Of a stretch of 64,000 bases of DNA, positions 24,926 to 38,884 are shown one piece after another; position 1 is the stretch's first letter, and each line of letters opens with the position of its first letter. Position numbers and translations under genes: made by a program. Source of the DNA: Lathyrus oleraceus (Eukaryota; Streptophyta; Magnoliopsida; Fabales; Fabaceae); contig NC_066581.1 of the NCBI RefSeq assembly GCF_024323335.1, forward strand, positions 293,270,536 to 293,334,535, written 5' to 3'. The notes beneath the pieces are model-generated. The model was not told the DNA's origin and did not search any database. It saw nothing but the letters and a program-made list of their open reading frames with translations.

Positions 24926-25603
24926 TGTCGCACCCCAAAATTTGACTTTGGCTTTGTTGACCATATCCTGATTAATCTCGTTGTCTCGTATTCATCTCAA
25001 TTTCTTAAACTTCGCGTGACAACTGGTTTGATTAGGTTTTGTGTGTTTTCGTTGCTTACCGTGTTGTATTTCGTTGTTTTAGCAAAACCTGGCCGATATC
25101 GTTGCCTCGTATTTATCTCGCTTATCTCTGTTGTGCGTGGCATCGCTTCGATTAGGTTTTGTGCGTTTTTATCTATTTAATTGTTTGTTTGTCGGTATTT
25201 TGACTGTATTTCGAATATATTAGAGTTTTCGTATTGTCCGATTATTTGTGATTGTGTTTGTCAGCGTTTTCGTGATGTCGTGTTGATGTTATTATTGCCT
25301 AGGGTTGTTTATTTAATTACGTTTTGTGCCGTGTGATTTAATCGAGTCTGTTTGAGTCGTGTTGTTGATTTTACTGGTTTACCGGTTTACTGGTTTATTG
25401 GTTTTATCAATTTGTCTGTTTTGCTGTGCAAATTGTCATCGTTTTTATCGCGTTCGTGTCGCTCGATTTTATCGTATTTTAATCGTGTGCCGTTTAATAT
25501 TATTTGTGCTTAATATTAATTGTGTTTAGTTGTTAATTAGTTTATTTAATTAGGATTAATATTATATTAGTTTATTATTATTATTATTATTATATAATAT
25601 ATA

Positions 25604-25851
25604 AATATATATTATTAATTTATGTTAGATATTTTTTAGGTTTCTTATTGTTTAAGTAATCTAAATATATATTATTAATTTATGTTAGATATTTTTTAGG
25701 TTTCTTATTGTTTAAGTAATCTAAATATATATTATTAATTTATGTTAGATATTTTTTAGGTTTCTTATTGTTTAAGTAATCTAAATATATATTATTAATT
25801 TATGTTAGATATTTTTTAGGTTTCTTATTGTTTAAGTAATCTAAATATATA
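25604..25851. repeat. 60-bp tandem repeat, four copies without visible differences
   Basis: Units start at 25621, 25681, 25741 and 25801, and the preceding 18 bases are a partial copy. The unit contains ATGTTAGATATTTTTTAGG and ATTGTTTAAGTAATC. I saw no difference among the four apart from the final truncation, which implies very recent amplification or an assembly effect. Confidence 0.95.
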
Positions 25852-26315
25852 CATATAGGTGTGGTTAGTAAGAAAGAGGAGAAAAGAAAAAGGTGGATCA
25901 GTAAAAAAAAAACGTGTGGTGAGAGAAACAGAGAATTGAAAAGAAATATTTCTCCAAAAGCATTACCGTATTTCACTTGTTCTTCATTTTCGGTAACCCA
26001 AAATCGTCCCGATTATTCACCGAAACACAAAACCGATTTCATATCTTTGAAGTTCGTTGAGTCCAGGTCACAAATATCCAAGGTTCATTTCATTCCGGCG
26101 TCGTTTCACCGATCAAAAGCGACGTTGAAGTCAGGTACTCACGAAGGCAGCCAGCATTGCGTCAGTGACGGTTTCCAGCTTTCGGTCGATCATTTGGACA
26201 ATCAGAAGTTCATCCTCTTCACACAAGGTAATATTCTTCACTTATCTCTGAAATCGGCAAAGTTCCGGCTTGCCGACATGTGTTTTAATATATTATTTAT
26301 CTATCTATCTATCTA

Positions 26316-26930
<615 letters not shown>

Positions 26931-27593
26931 CTTTTGTTTACTAAATATTGTTTATCTTTTATTATTATTTTGCATATATGTTTTATTTAAATCTTAGTTA
27001 AATTAATTATTTGTTCAATTGTTTATTTTAATTAAATATTTATTTATATCAAATGTTTATTTTGTCTAAAGTAAATGTTTATATTGTTTTTTATATTTGT
27101 TTATGTTGTTACTAACCGTTTCGTTTCAGTTTCAGCTCGATTAACTCCACTAACTATTCGTAATACTAACTATTCATAGCTAACTGTGTTGTAATAATTT
27201 ACTTTCTCGCATTTTTTATGTTCTGTATTGTGTGTTTAATCGTATTGTTCACGTTTTATGTTAAAAAATCGAAAAATCCAAAAAAGAGAAACCCGATGCG
27301 ATTCCAACGGTCGCCGTTTAAGAAACCCTTTTCACACACTCACAAGCTTACTCTTGGGCTTCCTTATAATGAGCTTATTTATTTATTGTTTCAGGGTTTA
27401 GGCTCATTCAAATCTTTTGCCAGCTTTGGCTTTTCAGTTTAAAAACATTTTCAAAAGGACGTGTCAGTCTCGAAGCCTCCCGCCTAGGTCGAGCAAGAGA
27501 TGGCAAGACACGCCAATCTAAAATCAACAAAACAGACTTTCCCCTTTTCTTTTGGGAGAACTACGTGGATTCTGATTTCTCCATTGCGCCTTG

Positions 27594-27610
27594 GAGATAC
27601 GTAGGCATGA
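27594..27610 (+). promoter_or_regulatory. Conserved LTR box B, plus-strand Ogre copy
   Basis: GAGATACGTAGGCATGA, about 140 bp before box A. It matches boxes in the minus-strand Ogre LTR and in the solo LTR. Confidence 0.65.
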
Positions 27611-27750
27611 AGTCTACGACTTTATCGAGTCCAAAAACAATAAAATCAAGTTCTTTTCTCATCTCCCCAATCAAACGATCAAAGCGAAAAAAGCAAAGCA
27701 TTCACATAAACATAAGCAAAAAGGTTCCTGTGGAGTACCACAGATGTAGA

Positions 27751-27785
27751 GGGTGCTAATACCTTCCCTTTGCATAACCAACCCC
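27751..27785 (+). promoter_or_regulatory. Conserved LTR box A, plus-strand Ogre copy
   Basis: GGGTGCTAATACCTTCCC followed by TTTGCATAACCAACCCCC, 151 bp before the LTR 3' end. A third shared phrase, GGTGGCGACTCTT, follows at about 27853-27865. Confidence 0.7.
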
Positions 27786-27936
27786 CGAACCCGTAACTCT
27801 AAAGGGATTTATCGTTATTTTTCCCTTCCTCTTTTTGGATAAAATAAAAGACGGTGGCGACTCTTGCATTTAAAATATTTTTCAAACGGGTTAAGTTCAA
27901 TCAATACTTAATCTCGTGAAAAATCCCGCCGCGACA

Positions 27937-28759
27937 GTTGGGAAGTTAACTTTCATCTTTTCAAGGAGCATGTTTAGAAGTCGAAGCTTCTTGTCGTTCA
28001 TAGAATCTCCAAACTTCAGTCGACCAACTTCCTCTTCCAGCGCACGAGCAACCTCAACATGTTGAATACCAATCTTGGCCCCCTTAACCATTTTTCTTTG
28101 ACATAAGTCACTCTTGAAGTCTCGATAACTTTATTTCTCTTTGATTCTTCAACCTTTTGTTGTAATTCATCCATCTATTTCATCTATCTTATAATTTATG
28201 CATTAATGGTCCCCACCTGATCCTGGTCTGATTTAGCCTTTACTTCTAACTCATATATTCGACCTCGTGACTTAGTAACTAAGTCTCATTGCTAAGACAT
28301 AACATCAATATTATGTTCGAGTCTTTTAGCAGACTCTTCCAATTTGACATTTTGAGTGGTTTGTTCCAGAAATGGCTCAAATTCAAGGATAAAGTAGCGA
28401 ATGGAGTCAAGTGCATATAGACTGATCAGTTGTTTCAACAAGGCCTTAATCTCATAGATAGCGGTACTATTGTCTTCAATGGTCTGAAATAGATATGCCT
28501 TGACAACCTTCGATTTCAAATGACGGATCAACGCATCAATAGGATCACCAGAAGGCTCATTGCCTAGAGCAGTCAAAGAGCTTGGAGATTTTTCAGCCGA
28601 AATTCCTCAACTTCCCATGAGCATCTTAAAGGCCTCTACAGGATCTTTTTCTTTAATATCTTTTAATTCTTCTTGGCTGAAAGTAATGTTAGAAACATTA
28701 AACGAAAAAGTGAAAATTGGACTTTCATTAGTTGCTGAAGATGTCATTGGAGTAGAAGA
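27937..28759 (-). pseudogene. 3' part of a plant mobile domain (PMD) gene
   Basis: Continues the gene at 40168-42971 beyond the inserted element. On the minus strand the frame from 28759 reads SSTPMTSSATNESPIFTFSF, then SQEELKDIKEKDPVEAFKML, an in-frame TGA, and ISAEKSPSSLTALGNEPSGD leading into a helical, charged stretch (KALLKQLISLYALDSIRYFI, then FLEQTTQNVKLEESAKRLEH). A further piece at 28091-27937 has EVARALEEEVGRLKFGD and is cut off by the Ogre LTR at 27936. The stretch looks like the coiled-coil tail of PMD proteins. Stops and two transposon breaks make it nonfunctional. Confidence 0.65.
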
Positions 28760-31608
28760 TATAGCGCTTCGAATTCGATTAATTTATTTAGTTGAATTTT
28801 TTTATTGAATTATTTGAGTGATTAAAATGTTTTATATAATTTGTGTGAATCATGTGGTATTTTGTTAGGTTTTATTGGGAGTTAGTAGATTTTATTTAAT
28901 TAAAAATAATAAAATAACATAAATAGTTAATTTTGGGGCGGAATTAGAATTTTAGTGAAATTAGTGTGGTAATGAATAAGAGATCCTATGTTGAGGGAAA
29001 GTTGATAATTATGAAAATAATAATTAGGTCATTTGTATAAATAATGTGAGAGATTGAAACTTCTATCTGATACGTAGAATTTGAGAAAAGTGAAAAAAAA
29101 GGCAAGTGACTAGGAACTCTAAAGAGAGCTCTAGGAAGGGGAAGACATAATCAAAGTTGGAAACTAAGGCAGTGGGATTACTTGAATATACGTGTCAATT
29201 GCATAAAGGGTAGAAAGAGATCTCCATTCTCCTCTAGGTTTTTCATTTTTTCTTCATTGTTGAGGTTTATGTGTTATTGGTGAAAGTTATGAAAACTATG
29301 TGATAATTGTTGTAATTTATATGTGATTCGTGCTCTAAATTACTATGAAAATTATACATGATATGTTGATATGAACCCGAATGTTGTTGTTGCCATTGAT
29401 GTGTGTTTGGTTTTATGAACATAACCTTAAATTCATGCTTAATTGATGAAATTATATGTTAATTAATGATATGTATATATTGTCTTCTGTCTGAATTGGG
29501 AGACTGGGGATCAAAATCGAAGCTTCGATGGGACTCTAATGGTGTAATCGTGTTTCTGACTTTTGAAGTTTCGGGCGACATCGCTTAACGAAGATGAACG
29601 TCGCTTAACGAACCCTCGCTTAGCAAGGAAGACACTCACTTAGAGAGCTGTGATAGAATGTGATATTTTATAGCTTTTGGTTCTCGCTTATCGAGCCGAA
29701 TCTCACCTAGCGAGTGTGACAATGCAGAGTTGTCATTTTTTACTCGAATTATCGGTCTGTCTCTGATTCCAACGACTGTTGGTTGCCGTTTGGTCGAGTT
29801 TAATGAGAGGAATTAATTTTCTTAAGTTTCGTGTTAACGCTTTGTTCGATGTATGAATATATGTTATGAAATGTGTGTATAGTTATATGATGAGTTATAA
29901 TTATATGTTGTTGATGTTGAGAGGTGTAGTTCAGAGTGAGAACTAATGTGATTACATTATGTATTGCTGTGTATGGTAAGAAATGGAACCATACATATTT
30001 TTTAGTTATTTTATATGTCATGCATCATATGTGTAAGAGATTGAGGTATGGACTTTGGTCTTGAGATAAGTTGTTGATTCAAAAGTGGGGGTCAATGACG
30101 AGTGGCTGATTCAGAAGTGGGGATCAGTGACAAGTGGGGTTCAGAAGTGGGGACCTGGTTTGAAGAGGAACCATTGTTGAGTGAACGAGATAGTAACATA
30201 CCTCTTATGTCCAAATTGGTACCACATGCATTGAGTCAATTTTTGTGAGTCACATTGCATACATAAAGGCATTGTGAATTGGTTGTTGTTGTTGTTGTTG
30301 TAGATGAATTATGTGTTTGATGATTGTGTTATTTGATATTACCCTTGCATTCTCTTGCACCATTAATATATTTGAGCGTATTCTTACCCCTCTTTTGTTT
30401 TTTTGTGATGTTTTGTACGCTATGGTACAAATACTCAGGAGGAGCCATAGCTGTTGTGAGTGGAAGATGGCATTAAGGTATTTCTTTGTTTTATTTATAG
30501 TTTATGTTATTTAGTTTCGGTTGCTCGGATATGTAACACTGGGAACTAGTCATTTCGTTAATGCTTTGAGTTGATGTTTTGGATTTGTTTAAAGTTAATT
30601 AAGTACTTCATTTTAAAGAGATAAATGCAACTATGATTTATGTTGTTCCGCTGTCGTGTTTTATGTTTTAAATTAAATGAATATACATGTTGAGAATGTC
30701 TAGCACCTTATTTGAGAATAATATTTTTTCTTTTTAAATAAATGAGACAGGTGTTTACCTAGAAAATCAGTAAACAATCGCTGATCTTCCAAATTTCTAA
30801 ATTTGGTTACTCGCAGGATCGATCAGATTGATCCTAGGACATGTGCTAATTATTTTGAAAATGAATTTTGGTAATAACGAACACTTCAATAATAAGCGCA
30901 CAATTAGAGTTAGAAATTGAATAAAAAGGGTCGGTATGAATGAGAGGTAAAGGACTTGTAATGATAAACAATTGACAAAAGTAAATGTTGAAAACAAGGA
31001 AATTGTAAAGGACTGTAAATGACGAAGAAAAGAAGAGTGTTTGAAATGAAGCAATAAAGAAAGGTATTTCTGGTAACAAAAAGTAAAGATAATTTTGTAT
31101 TGCTTTGAAGTAACTAACAATGGTGTGAACAAATGTACATTCTGTGATTTACGATTCTTCTTCACACGAGTACTTGGTAAATTTACAGGTTTTGTACATA
31201 CTTTGACACACACTTTTCTAATACTAAGACCCCATATTTATACTGGATCGAGATAACCATTTCTGATGGTTCTTCAATCAAGTCGAGACATATGTCGCCT
31301 TACATGTACACGATTATCTACTATGTTCCACGTGTACTCTCAACGGTTTCTAAGAAGGGCGAAGTTCCCTCCCTTATTTGAATTTTGAATCTTTGGTCGA
31401 AAAATATTTTCAACCGTTTTTTCAAGAGATTCTTCTGGAGTCTCAATTGTATGTTGACCCTCATCAACCTTGCCCAGTCGAATCAACCCCAACTGGTCGA
31501 ATACTACTTCCTGGTCGAAAAGCAGCTGTACATATGATTTCCAATTTTGGTAATTCTTAATGGGCGTCAAAAATATGAGCCAACAACAGGGTTTTTTTGG
31601 GTGTTACA
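28760..31608 (+). repeat. Left LTR of the old Tekay-type element, interrupted by a solo LTR
   Basis: About 2.0 kb of LTR sequence once the 834-bp solo LTR and its duplication are subtracted. It contains recurring phrases GATTCAGAAGTGGGGATCAG at 30070-30160. At 29580-29720 short phrases like TCGCTTAACGAA recur. Confidence 0.82.
30752..31585 (-). mobile_element. Solo LTR, probably Ty1/copia (834 bp)
   Basis: Minus strand begins TGTTGGCTCATATTTTTGAC and ends GGTAAACA. It is flanked by perfect 5-bp duplications ACAGG at 30747-30751 and 31586-31590, and it is absent from the right LTR of the host element (junction at about 40150). A TATA-like string TATAAATATGGGG lies at about 31231-31243 on the minus strand. 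No internal domain remains, so it arose by recombination between two LTRs. The copia label rests on the TGTTGG start and size only. Confidence 0.88.
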
Positions 31609-31631
31609 TAGTTGTTATCAGAGCAGGTCGG
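31609..31631 (+). promoter_or_regulatory. Decayed primer binding site
   Basis: After the LTR end the sequence reads TGTTATCAGAGCA, one substitution from the initiator-Met complement TGGTATCAGAGCA seen in the other Tekay-type element. Confidence 0.75.
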
Positions 31632-34600
31632 TCCATTCGTCCATGTTTTGTGATTTTATATGTTTCCTACTATGCGGCATATGTATGAATGTTGTCGATG
31701 CATGTTTCTTCTAATTCTTGTTTGCTGGTGTGCAGAGAAATGGCTGGAAGAAACGATCACGTAATTGTTGATGTTTTGGAGGCTATGACTCATGTGAGGG
31801 GTCAGGAGAATCAGGCGCTACAGAATCAACATGGAATAACAGATGAATTCCATGGGCTGGCAAAGTTTCAGAGAAACAATCCTCCAACTTTTAAGGGGAG
31901 ATATGACCCGAAAGATGCTCAAGCTTGATTGCAAGAGATTGAGAAGATCTTCAGGGTGATGGCTTATTTAGATGTGTAGAAGGTTTTGTTTGATACTCAT
32001 ATGCCTGCTGAGGAAGCAAAGTATTGGTGGGACGATGCTCATTAGAGATTAGAAGTTGGAGGTACTGATATCACCTTGGAGAACTTCAATAGTTTCTTGA
32101 GAAGTATTTTCTTGTTGATATGTGTAGCAAGAAAGAGATCGAATTACTTGATCTGAAGTAAGGAAACATAACTGTAGCTACTTATGTGGCTAATTTCGAG
32201 GAGTTGTCTAGGTTCCGCCCTTATTATAATGGGGTAGGAGATGAAGGATCTAAGTGTATTAGCTTGAGAGTGGTTTGCATCCAGAGATCAAGAAATTGAT
32301 TAGATACCAACAAATTCGTTAGTTCTATGTGTTGGTTAATAAGTGTATGATCTACGATGAAGTTAGTCTGCCATATCAGCTCATTACAAGAGTGTTAGTG
32401 AGAAGAAAAGTGGAAATCAAAACCGCGGAAAACCTTATGGAGCTCTAGATGATAAGGGAAATTAGAAGGCTACAAGTGGGAAAGGAACAAGTGGGGGAGG
32501 CACTTCTGTTTTTGTCAGATGTTTTAATTATTGAGGGATTAGAGATCGTGCTAATGAGTGCAAGAGTTATGGTCAGAAGTGCTTCAAGTGTGGGAAGTCA
32601 GGGCACTGTATTGATGAGTGTAAAAGTAATGTTCTAACTTATTACAACTGTGGAGAACCAAGTTATATTAGTATTAGTGTCAGAAACAAAAGAAAGCTCT
32701 TCCTGGAGGAAAAGTCTTTGCTTTAAGTGGAACAAAGACTATTGGTTCTGATAATTTGATTTAAGGTACCTGTTCTATTAATGGTGTTTCCCTTATTGGT
32801 TCTATTGATACAGGTGCGATACATTCGTTCATATCTATTAATTATGTTAGAAAGTTGAATCTTGAAGTGCCTTCTATGGTTGGAAGTATGATCATTGATA
32901 CGTTGACTAATGGTCTGGTGACTACTTCACTGATCTGTTTAAATTTCCCTTTGACTATAAGGTAAATATTTTGGCATTGACTTAGTCAGCTTACCGTTAA
33001 GTCAACTTGATGTCATCTTGGGAATAAACTGGTTAGAGTTCAACCGTGTTCATATCAAGTGTTTCGACAAGTTAGTGTTATTTCCAGAGTTCAAAGAAGT
33101 TAAAAATCTGATGTTTATGTATGCTAATTAAGTGGAGGAGTCCTTGAAGGATGATGCTTGAGTGTTATGATACTCACTTCTTTGAAGGCTAAAAGAAAAG
33201 TTATGATTGGTGATCTATCCTTGGTGTGTGATTTTCCAGATCTGTTCCCAGATGATATTAGTGATTTGTTTCTAGAAAGAGGTTTAGTTTCCCATAGACT
33301 TAGTACCTGGTACTAGTCCTATGTTGATGGCACCTTACAGGATGTCTGCTTCAAAATTAAGTGAGCTGAAGAAATAGATAGAGGATATGTTTGAGAATAA
33401 GTTTGTCCGGCCTAGTGTTTCACCGTAGGGAACACCGGTGTTGTTGGTCAAGAAGAAATGTGGTAGCATGAAGTTGTGTGTTGAGTACCGACAACTGAAT
33501 AAGGTTACTATCAAGAAAAAGTACCCTCTTCCGAGAATGGATGACATTATGGATCAGTTGGTTGGTGCATGTGTGTGTAGTAAGATTGATTTGAGATCAG
33601 GTTATCATCAGATTTGAGTAAAGTCAAAAGATATTTAAAAACTGCATTCATGACTCACTGTGGTCACTATAAGTATTAACTGATTCGATTCGGTGTGTCT
33701 AATGCACCAAATGTGTTTATAGAGTATATGAATATGATCTTCCATCCTTATTGGATCAGTTTGTGGTTGTTTTTATTGATGATATTTTGGTGTATTCCAA
33801 GATAGATGAAGATCGTGCAGAACATATGAGAGTGGTACTACCGACTTTAAAAGAGAAGAAGTTTTATTCCAGGTTATCCAAGTGTGAGTTCTAGTTGTAA
33901 GAAGTGAGTTTCCTTGGTCATATAATTTCTACTGGTGGAATTTCAGTTGATCCATCTAAGACGGAGGTCTGTTATAGAGATCAGATGTTTTATGGGTTTG
34001 GTTGGTTACTACAAAAGATTTATAAAACATTTTTAGAAGTTAATTTTCCTTTGACTCAATTAACCCAAAAAAGGCAAGCGTATGTGTGGAATGTTCAGTG
34101 TGAAGAGAGTTTTCGAGAGCTCAAGAAGAAGTTGATGTCATCGCCCCTTTTGATTTTACCTAGCCTAAGTGAATCTTTTGTGGTTTATTATGATGCATCT
34201 AAGATAGGTACAGGTTGGGGGATTATGTGGAATGGTCATGTTGTGGATTATTCTTCGAGACAACTAAAGGTTCATGAGAGGAACTATCCTACTTATAATT
34301 TATAATTGGCAACTGTGGTATTGTGCTTAAATTTTGGAGACATTACATGTGTGGCTCTAGATTTTAAGTGTTCAACAATCATAAGGGTTTGAAGTATTTT
34401 TTCAATTAGAAGGAACTGAATATGAGGCAGATGAGATGGCATGAATTCCTGAAGGACTATGATTTTGGGTTGAGTTACCATCTTGGTAAAGCCAATATCG
34501 TAGTAGATGCTTTGAGTGGGAAGTCCTTGCATATGTAGACACTTATGGTTTGAGAAGTGTATTTAATTGAACAGTTCAAATATCTTAGTTTGGTGTGTGA

Positions 34601-36249
34601 GATGACTCCTCAAAGTGTGAAGTTAGGTATATTGAAGTTGATATTGGTATTCTTGAGGAGATCAGAGAAGCTCAGAAAATGGACTTGGGATTGATTGATT
34701 GGTTGGTGGTAATCAATCAAGGTGAAAAGGTAGACTTCATATTAGATGAGAATGGGGTTATGAGGTTCTCAGACAGAGTTTGTATACCAGGTTTTCCAGA
34801 GCTTAAGAAGAGAATTCTTGAGGAAGGTCACATGAGTAGTTTGAGTATTCATCCCGGGGCTACTAAAATGTATCAAGATCTTAAGAAGATGTTTTGGTGG
34901 CCGGGCATGAAGATCGGTGTTGTTAAGTTTGTGTATTCTTGTTTGACTTTCCAGAAGTCGAAGATCGAGCATTAGAAGCCATATGGATTGATGCAACCAT
35001 TGCGTATTTAGGAGTGAAAGTGGGATAACATTTCTAAGAATTTTGTGACAAGTTTGCATAAGAATTCTAAAGGAAGTGATTCAATTCGGGTTGTGATGGA
35101 TAGGTTGACCAAGTTGGCATATTTCCTTCCGATAAAGATCAGTTATCTGTTGCAGAGGCTTGTTGAGATATATATTGAGTATATAGTCAACTTTTATGGT
35201 ATTCCTTTGAGTATTGTTTTAGATAGAGATCCGAGGTTCAAGTCAAGTTTTTGGGAGAGTTTACACACTACTAGAAAAGACACATTTAACGTCGAACGCA
35301 AAATGCATTTAACCTCGGCTACAGAGGCATGGTAACAAAGGGCGTCATGAAAAATGCACACTTTACCTCTCGATTTTAAAATAATCGACGGGTATGTGAA
35401 ATGGTCATGGGTTCAATACCCAGGGAGACCTTTTTGAAATTCTGAAATGACGAAAACACATGTCCCATCGGTTTTGTAATTGGATCGACGGATATACCAC
35501 ATTTTCACCTCAGTTATCTAATAAAATTGAGGGGTAAAACACCTTTGAGTTTATTAAATATAATGTGGATTGCTTATTTCACTAAACCCTATACTAAATA
35601 TATAACTTCTCAAAATAGTTACGAAAATATTTATATGAACAATTATGTTATATTTGAAGAACAACTTGTATTGATTAATGTTTTTTAAGCATCCTACAAC
35701 TCATCATTCATCTCACGTTGTTTTATGGTTAAAATCTCTCTAATGTTTCAAGTTCTTTATTTAACACTTCCATTTCTACTAATTCATTCTTGAAAGCATA
35801 AAATTCGATGCTTTGAAAAATGAACAAATATTGAAGAAAGTTGAACGAAAACTAGAAGTATTGGAGATATTTTAATAATAAAACAACATGAGATGAATGA
35901 TGAATTGTAGAATGCTAGAAAATCGTTAATTAGTGTAAGATAAGTTTCAGATACAACATTATTTTGCATATAATTATTTCCAAAATCAATTTACTAGGTT
36001 ATATGTTCAAAAAAGGGGTTAGTGAAACAAAGAATTGGCATTAGATATAATAAACTTAACTCGACGGAACAATATGAATGTTGTACAAAGAATTAAAAAA
36101 ACATAAACTCAATAACAACAAATAAACTACAACATATAGATTTTCATAAATTTGGGTAGTAGAACAACTAAACAACACCAAAAAATCATCAACAACTCAA
36201 AAACAACATCTTACATTAAACAACAACTTGAAAAAACAATCTATTAACA

Positions 36250-36580
36250 AAATTACAACAATATCATCAATAAACCTATAAAATAAATCAGTTTATACAA
36301 CAACAACAAGATTAAACCTCTAGGACATAGGGTCTTAACAATGAGTCTCAACAACAACAACAACAACAACATCAACAACAATAACAACGTCAATAAACCT
36401 ATAACATAAATTTGCTTTAAAAACAACAACAATATTAAACCTCTATGGTTTAAGGTCTTAACAACGGGTCTCAATAACAACAACAATAATATCAATAAAC
36501 CTATAATATAAATCTATTTAAACAACAACAATAACAACAATATAAAACCTCTTGGATTTTAGATCTCAACAACAACAACA
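36250..36580. repeat. AAC-rich degenerate tandem repeat in the CACTA element
   Basis: Three to four diverged copies of about 110-120 bp, each with ATTAAACCTCTA..GG..TTA..GTCTTAACAA and runs of ACAACA, ending with ATCAATAAACCTATAA. Confidence 0.8.
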
Positions 36581-36717
36581 ATAAGAACAATATGAGTAGT
36601 GGTGTTTGACGTACCAGATCTCTAAAGAAGAAGTAAAAGAAATGATTTGGATATTTGAAGAAGAAACAAGAGCACTAAACATATAACATCTTCGTATTAA
36701 AGATGATATGTGTTTAT

Positions 36718-37460
36718 TATGGGTGTATGCGGGTTGGGTTGGATCGGGTTTGGCTTAACCCGTTACCCAACCCGTTCAAACTTCAATGAGTTGGGTTAAT
36801 CGCCCAACCCGCTATTTCATTATCAAAACCGACCTGAGCCGACTCGTTCATTAATGGGTTGAGTTGGGTTGGGTTCATGGGTTGTGTTTCAAATAAATTT
36901 TTTATTTTTTATGATTCTTTTTGTCGGTTATAAAAAAATATAACACAACTCAATACAATCATACTCATTATAACATTCAAGTTCAAAGAAACACATCATA
37001 TAAAATCTAATAAAATTCATCAACACGATATAAAATTTTATAATAGTATAAAATTCAACAAGTCACATTATTTTAATAAAATACATAAGTTGGAAATGAT
37101 ACAAAAGAAAATAAGAATCTTGTTTAATCTTAAAATTACGTAAACTCAATTGTCTAGTAGTACTATTGGTGGAGAATAAACTTTTTTAGAAAAATTATGG
37201 TTATTAGTGAGATATTAACTTTATATTTTTATTTAAAATTATAATAAAAATAATAAGAAATTACTAAAGCCACATTAGTGGGTTTGGTCAACGGGTCCGC
37301 GGGGTTGCAAAACTCAAACTCGATACCCGAACCAAAATTATACGGGTTGTTATGGGTTGAGTTGGGTATACCCGTAAATGAATGAGTTCGGATAATTTAT
37401 GGGTTGCGTTGGTTTGGGTCAGTGGGTTCGTGGGTCGACCTACACCCATGAACACCCCTA
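36718..37460. mobile_element. hAT-type non-autonomous element, 743 bp
   Basis: Perfect 8-bp duplication GTGTTTAT at 36710-36717 and 37461-37468. Inverted ends are TATGGGTGTATGCGGGT on the left and TAGGGGTGTTCATGGGT (reverse complement) on the right. Subterminal sequence is dense in GGGTTGGGTT/AACCCAACCC phrases on both sides, as in many plant hAT MITEs. No transposase. Confidence 0.92.
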
Positions 37461-37742
37461 GTGTTTATGACTCTCATTGTTTAGGGCTCTTCGTTAGGGT
37501 TCTGTTTGTGTTGTTTAGACAAATGAAACTGGATGTTACAAGCTAAGACTATATGTTTCAGAGAAAAATATTCACCTCAATTGGAAAGAAAACTGAGGTG
37601 AAAAGTAGTGTATTTTTAGCTTAAAAATAAAATATTCAAGAAGGCACCACTTTTAGTGAGATAAAAACATAAACTGAGACTGATGAGATTTGAAGCATGT
37701 ACACTAAAAAAGTTTACCCCCCGGTTTTTAAAATAATCGACG

Positions 37743-37940
<198 letters not shown>

Positions 37941-38884
37941 AAAAAAAACATTGTGTGTACAGGAATTTTACCTCGGTTTTTCAATGCGTGAGGTAAAATC
38001 ATCGTCATGAAATATATTATTTGTAGTAGTGACATGATGCCTTGGGAACCAAGTTGAAGTTAAGTTCTATTTTTCATCCGTAGACAGACGGACAGACAGA
38101 GAGGATTATCTAGTCTTTGAAGGATTTGTTGAGAGCTTGTGTTTTGGAGCAGGGAGGTAACCGGAACTGTTACTTACTATTGATCGAGTTTACTTATAAC
38201 AACAATGTCCATTCTAGTATTTGAATTAAATTTTTTGAAGCTTTGTATCGTAGAAGGTGTAGGACACCTTTGTGTTGGTACGATTCTGGTGAAAGTGTTG
38301 TGCTCGAGCCATAGATTATTCAATAGACTATTGAGAATATCAAGATGATTCAGGAGAAGATGAAAGCTTCGTAGAGCATACAAAAGAGTTATCATGATAA
38401 GCTAAATAATGCACTTGAATTATGAGAGGAAGATCAGGTGTTCTTAAGAGCGACTCACATGACTAGTGTTGCTCATGCATTGAAATCGTGAAAGCTTACG
38501 CATAATTTCATTGGTCCTTACTAGATTTTGAAGAGAGTAGGAGAAATGTCCTACAAAATTTCTTTACCACCGTCTCTTTCAAATCTTCATAGTGTGTTTC
38601 ATGTGTCTCAACTTTGGAAGTATGTTCATGATCCATCTCATGTGATTTAAATGGATGATGTGTAAGTGAGGGACAACTTGACTGTGGAAGCATCACTATT
38701 ACAAATTGATTATCGAGAAGTGAAACACTTTAGAGGAAAAGAGGACGTGTTGATGAAGGTAGTGTGGGGATGACCTACTAGAGGAAGCATGATGTGGGAG
38801 TTGGAGAGTCGGATGTGAGTCATATATGAAGTTGTTTCGTTTAGGTAATTTTCAAGGGCAAAAATTCTTTAACTAGGGGAGAGT

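Noticed and set aside
35385..35430. GGGTTCAATACCCAGG as part of a tRNA gene or SINE
   Set aside because: It fits a B box alone; no A box or cloverleaf could be built around it.
36253..36495. Leu-rich frame that might be a membrane protein
   Set aside because: It is the complement of an AAC-rich repeat in a non-autonomous CACTA element.
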